Assembly: GCA_045658315.1 (NCBI GenBank)
Contig: JAZOUV010000026.1
Location: forward strand, 1-13,273
DNA length: 13,273 nucleotides
DNA from: RGIG1995 sp045658315
GTDB taxonomy: Bacteria > Bacillota > Clostridia > Oscillospirales > CAG-272
Direction of reading: 5' to 3'
The stretch's first letter is position 1; each line of letters starts with the position of its first letter. The notes below the pieces were generated by a model. That model was not told the origin of the DNA, searched no databases, and saw only the letters and a list, made by a program, of their open reading frames with translations. Positions 1 through 6,732 of this stretch are shown piece after piece. The position numbers and the translations under genes are program-made.

Positions 1-2032
1 ATGAGTTAGTATGTGAGGGTTCAAACTCTACAGTAGCATTACCCGCACTGTAGCCGTGAACGGTATTTGTATTTGTAAACAGGTTGCTATAGAATTTTAC
101 AGAACCGTCAACCGTGTTTGCTGCAAGATATTCGTCAGTAAGCTCAGTTTTATCTACGTAATACTCGCCGTTGCTGTCAAGTTTTACAACTTCATCTTTC
201 AAACCAACAGAGTAAATAACACGTGTTGGAAATGCACCGTTGTTAATATGCGTCTTTACGGAACGGTCTGAATTAAGAGTAACGTAATTTACACGAAGAG
301 GTATGATAGCAGCGGGGATCTCTACTGTCAAAGTCTCGTCGCCGTTAGCATCTTTTGTTACCTTAATCTTAATAGAGCTGAGATTCTGTTTTCCGTGAAC
401 TGCAGTGTCAACGTCTGCATTAAATACGTACTCCGTAACGTTTCCGTTTGTATTCTTGCTTGTCAACGGATAACTTACACCGTAATAAATAATCGCCTTT
501 ACGTCTTTAACCTCCATATACTTACCGATAGGGTCAGTATATGTAATAAAACCTGTAGCGTCCATCGGTTCTCCGGCTTTGAGCTCAGTAGGAACCTGAG
601 GCGCTGCAACCGAAATACCTGCAACGATTTCCTTAAATACTTCGGATACTGCAGATGCATTGTCTGCATCGTAGTAGTCATCAACGTAGTCGTAAGTAGT
701 TACGTCATTTTGGGGCGGGTGGTTAACAGTATAGCTCTTATCACTATATCTGTTTCCGTTAACTCTTCCTACGTTTATTGATACAGAACTCGAGTTATTA
801 TAAGAATTCCAATAACCCTTAATTGTATCACGCATGGTATTTTGGCCGGTAGTATTCCAATGTGTGCCGGGGTCAAGGGTCATATAAGCAAGGTTCTTTT
901 CATTTGTAGAAAGACCTGTTATACCCATACCTACTGTATATACAGTAGTATCAAATTTTGTTCCCGTAACACCGTAATTACGGTCGATTGCATCTTTCAT
1001 ATAAGAACCGACAAGTATAGCCTTCATACCGTTTCCGGCATAGGGGGCACTTCCGGGACCGTCATTATTGTTATTTGCGGGAGCCCACCACGATTCCGAA
1101 CTTGAAGAATATGTAGGAGAACCGTCAGACAAAAGAATAACAGAAGGTACTCTCTGTATTTCAGCACCGTTAATATTAGCTTTTGTTGACTGCTCTGTTG
1201 CCAGTATGTTCATACCGGTGTAAAGACCCATCTGAATGTTCGTTCCGCCTTGAACTTCAGTAGAGCTTTCTATAGTTTCATTCTTCGAATTTTTTGCATT
1301 GGTATACAACACAGAATAGTTATTGCTGGCATACTCGGTACTTACGGAGAATATCGGAACCTCTACCTCTGTCTCTTTCCAATATCCGTCAAACCAACCC
1401 GTCGATATCCATTCTCTCTCTATTTCTGTTGTATTTGTATATCTGTCAAGAGGCAACAACACCTGAGCCGTATTACTGAAGGCAACAACGGCAACTCTGG
1501 TATATTCGTTAAGTTCCATAATTGACTTGATAGCATCATTTGCCGCAATAACAGTATTGGCTATACGGCTCTTGCCGTTATCCATTCCACTGTCGCCGTT
1601 ACTCATTGAACCTGATACGTCGAGAATCAAAACAACGTCAACAGGAGCCTGAGTCTGTCCTTCAATCGACTCAGCAGTCGCGAGTGCGGAATATGCAACG
1701 AGAAAATCTTCTCCGAGATTTCCGCCTTCGTTGAGCTTATAAGTCAACGTGCCTCCGCCGAATTTTTCAAAAGTTGCATCGTCGGAATATACGGACTTGT
1801 CGGTCCAGATACGACCGGCATGCTCTGTGGACGCATTATCGCCCAAAGACAAATTATACTTCATCGAAGTATCTTTGTCGGCTATTCCGTCAGCTCCTCC
1901 CAAATAAACATTTTGATTTGACGACGGATCATTTGCATACGCTGTCAAAAGCGATGCAGGTACAAGTTCAAATACCATGATCAACGCCAAAGCGAAGGTA
2001 ATAATAGATTTTCCAATTCTTGTTTTACGCAT
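1..2032 (-). CDS. Secreted von Willebrand factor A (vWA) domain protein, C-terminus beyond left edge
   Basis: Reading from ATG at 2032, all 677 codons to the left edge are open, so the gene is partial at its 3' end. The start is preceded by an AAGGAAAAGGTG-like ribosome binding site. Residues 1-33 form a signal peptide: basic RKTRIGK, a hydrophobic core to about residue 29, then a probable AYA cleavage site before N34. A WTDKSV motif sits at about residues 76-81. The vWA domain covers roughly residues 130-475. Its MIDAS metal site is complete: D138-x-S140-x-S142 in DVSGSMS, T264 in QGGTN and D303 in LLSDGSP. Between these lies a long Trp- and Tyr-containing insertion. After the vWA domain comes a beta-rich region of about 200 residues. 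Proteins of this build are usually surface adhesins or pilus-tip-like proteins, often with Cna-B repeats and an LPXTG anchor, but any anchor would lie outside the window. It has its own promoter and is not part of the pyr operon. Confidence 0.85.
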   Translation of the reverse strand, partial: MRKTRIGKSIITFALALIMVFELVPASLLTAYANDPSSNQNVYLGGADGIADKDTSMKYNLSLGDNASTEHAGRIWTDKSVYSDDATFEKFGGGTLTYKLNEGGNLGEDFLVAYSALATAESIEGQTQAPVDVVLILDVSGSMSNGDSGMDNGKSRIANTVIAANDAIKSIMELNEYTRVAVVAFSNTAQVLLPLDRYTNTTEIEREWISTGWFDGYWKETEVEVPIFSVSTEYASNNYSVLYTNAKNSKNETIESSTEVQGGTNIQMGLYTGMNILATEQSTKANINGAEIQRVPSVILLSDGSPTYSSSSESWWAPANNNNDGPGSAPYAGNGMKAILVGSYMKDAIDRNYGVTGTKFDTTVYTVGMGITGLSTNEKNLAYMTLDPGTHWNTTGQNTMRDTIKGYWNSYNNSSSVSINVGRVNGNRYSDKSYTVNHPPQNDVTTYDYVDDYYDADNASAVSEVFKEIVAGISVAAPQVPTELKAGEPMDATGFITYTDPIGKYMEVKDVKAIIYYGVSYPLTSKNTNGNVTEYVFNADVDTAVHGKQNLSSIKIKVTKDANGDETLTVEIPAAIIPLRVNYVTLNSDRSVKTHINNGAFPTRVIYSVGLKDEVVKLDSNGEYYVDKTELTDEYLAANTVDGSVKFYSNLFTNTNTVHGYSAGNATVEFEPSHTNS

Positions 2033-2113
2033 ACTTTTCACCTTTTCCTTTTCTGAAAAACAATTGTTAAAAACCCATCTATTTAACTTAGATATTCTAT
2101 AATATTTACGCGA

Positions 2114-2126
2114 GGGGACACTCCCC
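2114..2126 (-). other. Small GC-rich hairpin in the 5' UTR of the vWA gene
   Basis: Within the roughly 108-nt leader of the vWA gene, GGGGA and TCCCC flank a 3-nt loop, giving a 5-bp perfect stem in an otherwise AT-rich leader. Downstream are a weaker ATCTA/TAGAT stem (2077-2093) and the perfect palindrome AACAATTGTT (2059-2068), just upstream of the ribosome binding site. None matches a riboswitch I recognise. They may stabilise the transcript or act as protein-binding sites. Confidence 0.35.
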
Positions 2127-2146
2127 CTTATAACTATTAGTATTTT

Positions 2147-2176
2147 ATTGTAACACAAAAGCAAACAGGTTGTCAA
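2147..2176 (-). promoter_or_regulatory. Promoter of the vWA gene
   Basis: On the minus strand, TTGACA (2171-2176) is followed after 18 nt by TACAAT (2147-2152). The -10 is preceded by TG at the extended -10 position. This predicts a transcript starting near 2140 and a leader of about 108 nt. It lies downstream of the pyr operon terminator, so the vWA gene is probably transcribed independently. Confidence 0.7.
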
Positions 2177-2246
2177 TAAAATTATAATGTTTTTACCAAT
2201 ATTTTTAATAAAAAATATTCCAAAAATGGATTTTATATCCGTAGAC

Positions 2247-2278
2247 AAAAAAAGACGGACTTTTTAAAAAAATCCGTC
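2247..2278 (-). terminator. Intrinsic terminator of the pyr operon
   Basis: Twelve bases after the pyrI stop codon, GACGGA (2273-2278 read on the minus strand) pairs with TCCGTC (2254-2259) around an A/T-rich interior that can extend the stem. It is followed by a run of seven T on the minus strand (2247-2253). This is a standard Rho-independent terminator ending the pyr transcript before the vWA promoter. Confidence 0.85.
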
Positions 2279-2290
2279 AATTCTAAATCT

Positions 2291-2722
2291 TTATTTAACA
2301 CTTTCAAGGTCTGCTTTTGTTTCACAATAGATGCAACGGTATACCTTGTTATCCTCGTCGCAAAGCTTAAATACGTGTTGCAACTCCTGCTCAACGGTTG
2401 TAATACATCTTGGATTTTTGCATTTCAAAACTCCGGTTATTCTTTCGGGAAGGTCAATTTTTTCGCGTTTTACAACCTTTCCGTCATTGATTATATTAAC
2501 CGTTACACCGGGGTCGATAAAACCAAGTATATTAAAGTCAATATCAATAAGTCCGCTTATCTTGATTATATCCTTTTTGCCCATTTTTTCGCTATCTGCG
2601 TTAACAATCAAAGCAACCGCACAATCAAGCTCTCCAAGCTTCAACGTATCGTATATTTTCATACCTCGACCGGCTTTAATATGGTCAAGAACTATTCCGT
2701 CTTTTATCTGTCCAACTATCAT
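2291..2722 (-). CDS. pyrI: Aspartate carbamoyltransferase regulatory subunit
   Basis: 143 residues, close to the usual length of about 150. PyrI binds nucleotide effectors (CTP, UTP, ATP) and joins catalytic PyrB trimers into the allosteric ATCase holoenzyme in the cytoplasm. The N-terminal nucleotide-binding half runs to about residue 95, with the family-typical VGQIKDGIVLDHIKAGRG opening. The C-terminal zinc domain has four cysteines in the expected spacing, C101-x4-C106 and C130-x2-C133. An extra Cys at 121 is not part of that pattern. The ATG overlaps the pyrB TGA by 4 nt (ATGA), indicating translational coupling and stoichiometric synthesis with PyrB. It is the last gene of the operon, ending in TAA just before the terminator. 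Its presence implies that carbon flow is feedback-controlled at ATCase itself. Confidence 0.97.
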   Translation of the reverse strand: MIVGQIKDGIVLDHIKAGRGMKIYDTLKLGELDCAVALIVNADSEKMGKKDIIKISGLIDIDFNILGFIDPGVTVNIINDGKVVKREKIDLPERITGVLKCKNPRCITTVEQELQHVFKLCDEDNKVYRCIYCETKADLESVK

Positions 2723-3636
2723 ACCTCTACCTCCAAAAGCTTAAGTATAAGTGCCATTCTCATATATTTTCCGTTCAGAACCTGCTTGAAATAACAAGCT
2801 CTCTTATCGTCGTCCACAGCAACCGATATTTCGTTTACACGCGGCAACGGGTGCATAATACAAAGGTCTTTCTTTGCACTGTGCAGTTTTTCGGGCGTCA
2901 AAATATAAGTATCTTTAAGTCTGATATAGTCAGCCTCGTTGAAGAAACGCTCCTTCTGCACACGAGTCATATAGAGAATATCAAGCTCGGGCATTGCCTC
3001 CTCTAAACTCTTTACCTCTTTGTATTCGATTTTCTTTGGAATAAGCACGTTCTGCTTAACGTAATCGGGAATATTCAGCTCATCGGGAGATATCATAATG
3101 AATTTTACGTTTTCATACCTTGACATTGCATTTATAAGAGAGTGAACCGTTCTGCCAAATTTCAAGTCTCCGCAAAAACCGATAGTAAGATTATCGAATC
3201 TGCCCTTTTCTCTCTTTATCGTAAGCAAGTCAGCCAAAGTCTGAGTTGGGTGGTTATGACCTCCGTCGCCGGCGTTGATTACCGGAACCGACGCTTTCGT
3301 ACTTGCAACGTAGGGTGCTCCCTCTTTCGGGTGTCTCATAGCTATAATATCGGCATAACAGCTTATCACTCTTGCAGTATCCGATACGCTCTCGCCTTTA
3401 GATGAGGAACTGCTGGAAGCCTCCGAAAAACCTATAACGTTTCCGCCAAGCTCATACATTGCCGCTTCAAAGCTGAGTCTTGTTCTTGTTGAAGGTTCAA
3501 AGAACAGAGTCGCAAGTTTTTTTCCATGACAAGCTTCCGCATATTTTTTCGGATTTTCTATTATATCCTCTGCGGTATCCAAAAGACCGTTGATCTCTTC
3601 TACGGATAGATCCATTATATCAATAATGCTTCTCAT
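2719..3636 (-). CDS. pyrB: Aspartate carbamoyltransferase catalytic subunit
   Basis: 305 residues, normal for the family. It condenses carbamoyl phosphate with L-aspartate to N-carbamoyl-L-aspartate, the committed step of pyrimidine synthesis. The carbamoyl-phosphate loop S49-T50-R51-T52-R53 lies within FFEPSTRTRLSF. The mobile loop from the adjacent chain ends in SSKGES with K80, RHP is at about 101-103, and HNHPTQTLADLL is at 127-138. The aspartate domain carries MHPLPRVNEI near residue 261. The start is supported by GGAG seven to eight bases upstream, in the 27-nt gap after pyrE. The 3' end overlaps pyrI by 4 nt, so the two subunits are coupled. No anomalies are visible. Confidence 0.98.
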   Translation of the reverse strand: MRSIIDIMDLSVEEINGLLDTAEDIIENPKKYAEACHGKKLATLFFEPSTRTRLSFEAAMYELGGNVIGFSEASSSSSSKGESVSDTARVISCYADIIAMRHPKEGAPYVASTKASVPVINAGDGGHNHPTQTLADLLTIKREKGRFDNLTIGFCGDLKFGRTVHSLINAMSRYENVKFIMISPDELNIPDYVKQNVLIPKKIEYKEVKSLEEAMPELDILYMTRVQKERFFNEADYIRLKDTYILTPEKLHSAKKDLCIMHPLPRVNEISVAVDDDKRACYFKQVLNGKYMRMALILKLLEVEV

Positions 3637-3663
3637 TTTATTTCTCCTTATTACAGTAAATAT

Positions 3664-4320
3664 TTACGCTTTTGCACCGTTAATTGAAAGGTAGTTCTTG
3701 ATTCTGTCAACGTTTTCCTTGTTTGCGGGATCTTCTTCAAGGTATTCGATAATATCGTATACGTCAACTACCGAAAATACGGGGAACCCGAATTCCTGTT
3801 CAAGCTCCGCCATAGCAGACATATCGGTCTTACCCTTTTCTTTTCTGTCAACCATCACGAAAACTGCGGAAACCTTAGCACCCTTAACGTTTGAAAGAAT
3901 TTCCATACTCTCACGGATAGCCGTTCCTGCGGTAATAACGTCCTCAACGATAACTATTTCTTCATTCTCTTTCGGAACGTAACCTACAAAAACTCCGCCT
4001 TCACCGTGGTCTTTTACTTCTTTTCTGTTGAAGAAGAAAGGAACGTCAAGCCCCTGCCTTGCAAGAGCAACTGCCGCAGAAACCGCAATAGAAATCCCCT
4101 TATATGCAGGACCGTAAAGAACTGTTCTCTTGTTACCAACTTTTTCAAAATATGCTTTTGCATAAAACTCGCCGAGCTTCGAAATCTGGTCGCCTGTCTT
4201 AATATCGCCTGCATTTATAAAATAGGGTATTTTTCTTCCGCTTTTGGCTGTAAAATCACCGAACTTCAAAACACCTGCTGACTGCAAAAACTGTATAAAC
4301 TCTCTCTTGTAGCTTTCCAT
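3664..4320 (-). CDS. pyrE: Orotate phosphoribosyltransferase
   Basis: 218 residues, within the usual range. It transfers the phosphoribosyl group of PRPP to orotate, giving OMP and pyrophosphate, and works as a cytoplasmic dimer. The PRPP-binding signature IVIVEDVITAGTA is at about residues 122-134, with the paired acidic residues E126 and D127. The flexible catalytic loop is RKEVKDHGEGG at about 99-109, and the N-terminal GDFTAKSGRKIPYF segment is typical of the family. The ATG at 4320 has GGAG about ten bases upstream, in the 20-nt gap following pyrF. pyrB follows after 27 nt. The adjacent pyrF supplies the next enzyme of the pathway. Confidence 0.97.
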   Translation of the reverse strand: MESYKREFIQFLQSAGVLKFGDFTAKSGRKIPYFINAGDIKTGDQISKLGEFYAKAYFEKVGNKRTVLYGPAYKGISIAVSAAVALARQGLDVPFFFNRKEVKDHGEGGVFVGYVPKENEEIVIVEDVITAGTAIRESMEILSNVKGAKVSAVFVMVDRKEKGKTDMSAMAELEQEFGFPVFSVVDVYDIIEYLEEDPANKENVDRIKNYLSINGAKA

Positions 4321-4340
4321 ATCAATTTATCTCCTTTATA

Positions 4341-5039
4341 TCAGTCAACGAATTCTTTTACGCATCTTCTGTATGCAGAAACCGGATCCTCTGCGGCAGT
4401 GATGGGTCTTCCGACAACTATATAATCAGAGCCTATCCTCTTTGCCTGCTCAGGAGTCATAACTCTTACCTGGTCTCCAATGTCGCCGTCAGAAAATCTA
4501 ACGCCGGGAGTTACCGTTACAAAGTCTTTACCGCAGGTATCGTGAACCTTTCCTGCCTCAAGGGGAGAACAAACAACACCGTCAAGCCCCGCGAGCTTTG
4601 CGTTCTTCGCATAGTGCATAACAGTCTCGTCAATGGGGGCATTAATAAGAAGCTCGTTTTTCATTCTTTCTTCACTTGTAGAAGTAAGCTGAGTTACAGC
4701 AATAAGCATAGGTCTTGTACCGTCTTCCTTAGTCAAGCCCTCGATAGCCGCTTCCATCATTGCAATAGTACCCGATGCGTGAAGGTTTGTCATATCAACG
4801 TCAAGTCTTGACAAAACCGACATAGCCTTTTTAACGGTATTGGGAATATCGTGAAGCTTAAGATCGAGGAATATTTTATGGCCTCTCGCTTTAATTTCAC
4901 GAACTATTTCGGGGCCTTCTGCATAGTAAAGCTCCATACCAATCTTCACGAAAGGCTTTTCTTCATTGAACTTGTCAAGAAAGTCCATGACTGCTTTCTT
5001 GGTTGAAAAATCACATGCAATAATAACATCTCTTCCCAT
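4341..5039 (-). CDS. pyrF: Orotidine-5'-phosphate decarboxylase
   Basis: 232 residues, cytoplasmic; converts OMP to UMP, the last step of the pathway. The catalytic charged network is visible as D59-x-K61-x-x-D64 in FLDLKLHDIPNTV, with a substrate-contact lysine in VKIG (K32) and the phosphate-binding GRPITAA near the C-terminus. An ATG 27 nt further upstream (5066) is in frame, but it lies inside pyrD and would add nine unconserved residues. I chose the ATG at 5039 because the protein then begins MGRDVIIACDF, as family members do, and a strong GGAGGAG lies about eight bases upstream. The pyrD TGA ends one base before this ATG, so the genes are tightly coupled. Confidence 0.96.
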   Translation of the reverse strand: MGRDVIIACDFSTKKAVMDFLDKFNEEKPFVKIGMELYYAEGPEIVREIKARGHKIFLDLKLHDIPNTVKKAMSVLSRLDVDMTNLHASGTIAMMEAAIEGLTKEDGTRPMLIAVTQLTSTSEERMKNELLINAPIDETVMHYAKNAKLAGLDGVVCSPLEAGKVHDTCGKDFVTVTPGVRFSDGDIGDQVRVMTPEQAKRIGSDYIVVGRPITAAEDPVSAYRRCVKEFVD

Positions 5040-5040
5040 A

Positions 5041-5952
5041 TCAGTGTGCTCCTCCGATAATTTCATTCAAATCATTAATTCCGTATTTTTCCATAACAAT
5101 AGGCAAATCGTGAATAATTTGCTTACAAGCAAAAGGCTCTATAAGATTTGCCGCACCGACTTCAACGGCAGTAGCACCCGCCATCATCATTTCGATAACG
5201 TCTTCTGCGGTAGATATACCGCCCATACCCACAATCGGTATCTTCACCGCGTCATATACCTGATATACCATACGAAGAGCAACAGGTAATATAGCGGGGC
5301 CCGAATAACCGCCTGTCTTATTAGCGATTATGGGTTTTCTCGTTTTAAGATTAATTCTCATACCCATAAGAGTATTTATCATACTAATACCGTCGGCACC
5401 CGCATTTTCGCACGCCGCCGCAATACTTGCGATATCTGTAACGTTGGGCGAAAGCTTGATTATAACAGGCTTTTTAGTTACAGCCTTAACAGCTTTTGTA
5501 ACCTCATAAGCAGACTCGGGAGACGTGCCGAAGCTCATGCCGCCGCCATGTACGTTAGGACAGCTTATATTAACTTCAAGCCAACCGACCTGCTCCTCTT
5601 TGTCAAGCTTTTCGCAGGTGTAAACGTAGTCTTCAACAGCAAAACCGCTTACATTTGCCATAACCTTTTTCTTGAATACTTTTGCAAGCTTGGGAAGCTC
5701 GTCGGATATAACCTTTTCAACACCGGGATTCTGAAGACCTACCGCATTGAGCATCCCCGATGCACACTCGGCTATTCTCGGAGTAGGATTACCGAATCTG
5801 GCATCTTTTGTCGTTCCCTTAAAGCTGAACGTTCCGAGACAGTTTATATCATAAAGCTCAGCAAATTCATATCCGAATCCAAAGGTTCCGCTTGCGGGGA
5901 TAACAGGATTATCTATTTCGATTCCGCAAAGGGAGATTTTTGTATTTACCAT
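5041..5952 (-). CDS. pyrD: Dihydroorotate dehydrogenase class 1B, catalytic subunit
   Basis: 303 residues, usual for the class. It oxidises dihydroorotate to orotate with FMN and passes electrons through PyrK to NAD+. The catalytic base of class 1 enzymes is present as C131 in VNISCPNV. The FMN/substrate lysine K45 in FSFKGTT, the NAVGLQNPG segment, IKLSPNVTDI and the C-terminal GMGGI and GA-type phosphate loop all match the family. The ATG overlaps the end of pyrK by 7 nt and is preceded by GGAGGAG, so the two subunits of the heterotetramer are probably translationally coupled. The class 1B assignment rests on the adjacent pyrK and the Cys base. Class 2 membrane enzymes use serine and have an N-terminal extension, which is absent here. 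Confidence 0.97.
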   Translation of the reverse strand: MVNTKISLCGIEIDNPVIPASGTFGFGYEFAELYDINCLGTFSFKGTTKDARFGNPTPRIAECASGMLNAVGLQNPGVEKVISDELPKLAKVFKKKVMANVSGFAVEDYVYTCEKLDKEEQVGWLEVNISCPNVHGGGMSFGTSPESAYEVTKAVKAVTKKPVIIKLSPNVTDIASIAAACENAGADGISMINTLMGMRINLKTRKPIIANKTGGYSGPAILPVALRMVYQVYDAVKIPIVGMGGISTAEDVIEMMMAGATAVEVGAANLIEPFACKQIIHDLPIVMEKYGINDLNEIIGGAH

Positions 5953-6677
5953 ATTATCTCCTCCTTTTCAAGAACAGGACCGTCTTTGCAAATACGCTTG
6001 TTTCCGTACTTCGTCTTGCAGGTACAACCCATACAAGCACCAAAACCGCAGCCCATACGCTCCTCAAAGCTATACTGACCGCTTGTTTCACTCACATTAT
6101 ATACCGCCCTGAGCATAACCTCGGGACCGCAAGTGTAAATATAGGAATAACCGCCCATATTCTTTAAAGCGTCGGTAACAAATCCCTTTACGCCCACACT
6201 TCCGTCAACCGTAGTCACGCTGACAGAAGCACCTAATTCCTCAAATTGATTTTTGTAGAATATTTCGTCAGCTACGTTAAAACCCAATATAACACTGACT
6301 TTCTTGCCCTCTTCTATAAGCTTTTTGGCAAGAGCGTACATGGGGGGAACGCCAACACCGCCGCCGATAAGCAAGGGGGTGTTGCCGCTTTTTGTGGTAT
6401 CGTATCCGTTGCCGAGACCTGTCAATACATCAAGCTTCTGTCCCGATGTCTTTTTTGCCATCTGCTCTGTTCCCTTGCCAACCACTTTATATACAAGTGT
6501 AAGGGTATTGTGCGAAAAATCGCAAACCGAAATGGGACGGCGAAGATAGAGACCTTCTATTTTTATATTTACAAACTGACCGGGAGCAATACCCGCAGTA
6601 TCACCCACAAGTACCATTTCGTATACGTTAGCTGTAAGAGCCGCGTTTTCTTTTATCGTAAAAATCGTTTGCTTCAT
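5946..6677 (-). CDS. pyrK: Dihydroorotate dehydrogenase B electron-transfer subunit
   Basis: 243 residues. It carries FAD and a [2Fe-2S] cluster and moves electrons from PyrD-FMN to NAD+. The FAD-binding RRPIS is at 46-50 and the nucleotide-binding GGGVGVPP at 105-112. C-terminal cysteines 210, 215, 218 and 230 form C-x4-C-x2-C-x11-C for the cluster, and C220 is an additional residue. An in-frame ATG at 6707 lies in the loop of a strong hairpin and adds ten unconserved residues. I chose the ATG at 6677, with AAGGA seven bases upstream and the typical beginning MKQTIFTIKENA. The TAA overlaps the pyrD start. The gene follows carB by 55 nt, the longest gap inside the operon. Confidence 0.95.
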   Translation of the reverse strand: MKQTIFTIKENAALTANVYEMVLVGDTAGIAPGQFVNIKIEGLYLRRPISVCDFSHNTLTLVYKVVGKGTEQMAKKTSGQKLDVLTGLGNGYDTTKSGNTPLLIGGGVGVPPMYALAKKLIEEGKKVSVILGFNVADEIFYKNQFEELGASVSVTTVDGSVGVKGFVTDALKNMGGYSYIYTCGPEVMLRAVYNVSETSGQYSFEERMGCGFGACMGCTCKTKYGNKRICKDGPVLEKEEIIW

Positions 6678-6692
6678 TGTTTTCCTTATCAC

Positions 6693-6717
6693 AGGGCGGA
6701 GAGGCAATCCCCGCCCT
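6693..6717 (-). other. Intercistronic hairpin between carB and pyrK
   Basis: A 10-bp stem, AGGGCGGGGA against TCTCCGCCCT with one G-U pair in the RNA and a 5-nt loop, sits between the carB stop and the pyrK ribosome binding site. No T-run follows on either strand, so it is not an intrinsic terminator. Its GC-rich nature stands out. A role in mRNA processing, stability or segmental expression is inference. Confidence 0.6.
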
Positions 6718-6732
6718 ATATATTACATTTTA

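Noticed and set aside
395..781. Plus-strand open frames in the left part, for example 128 codons here
   Set aside because: They lie opposite the continuous 677-codon vWA frame, have no ribosome binding sites, and show low-complexity Cys/Val-rich products typical of antisense shadows.
2331..2744. Plus-strand open frames opposite pyrI and the other pyr genes
   Set aside because: Antisense to strongly conserved enzymes, no initiation signals, no recognisable products.
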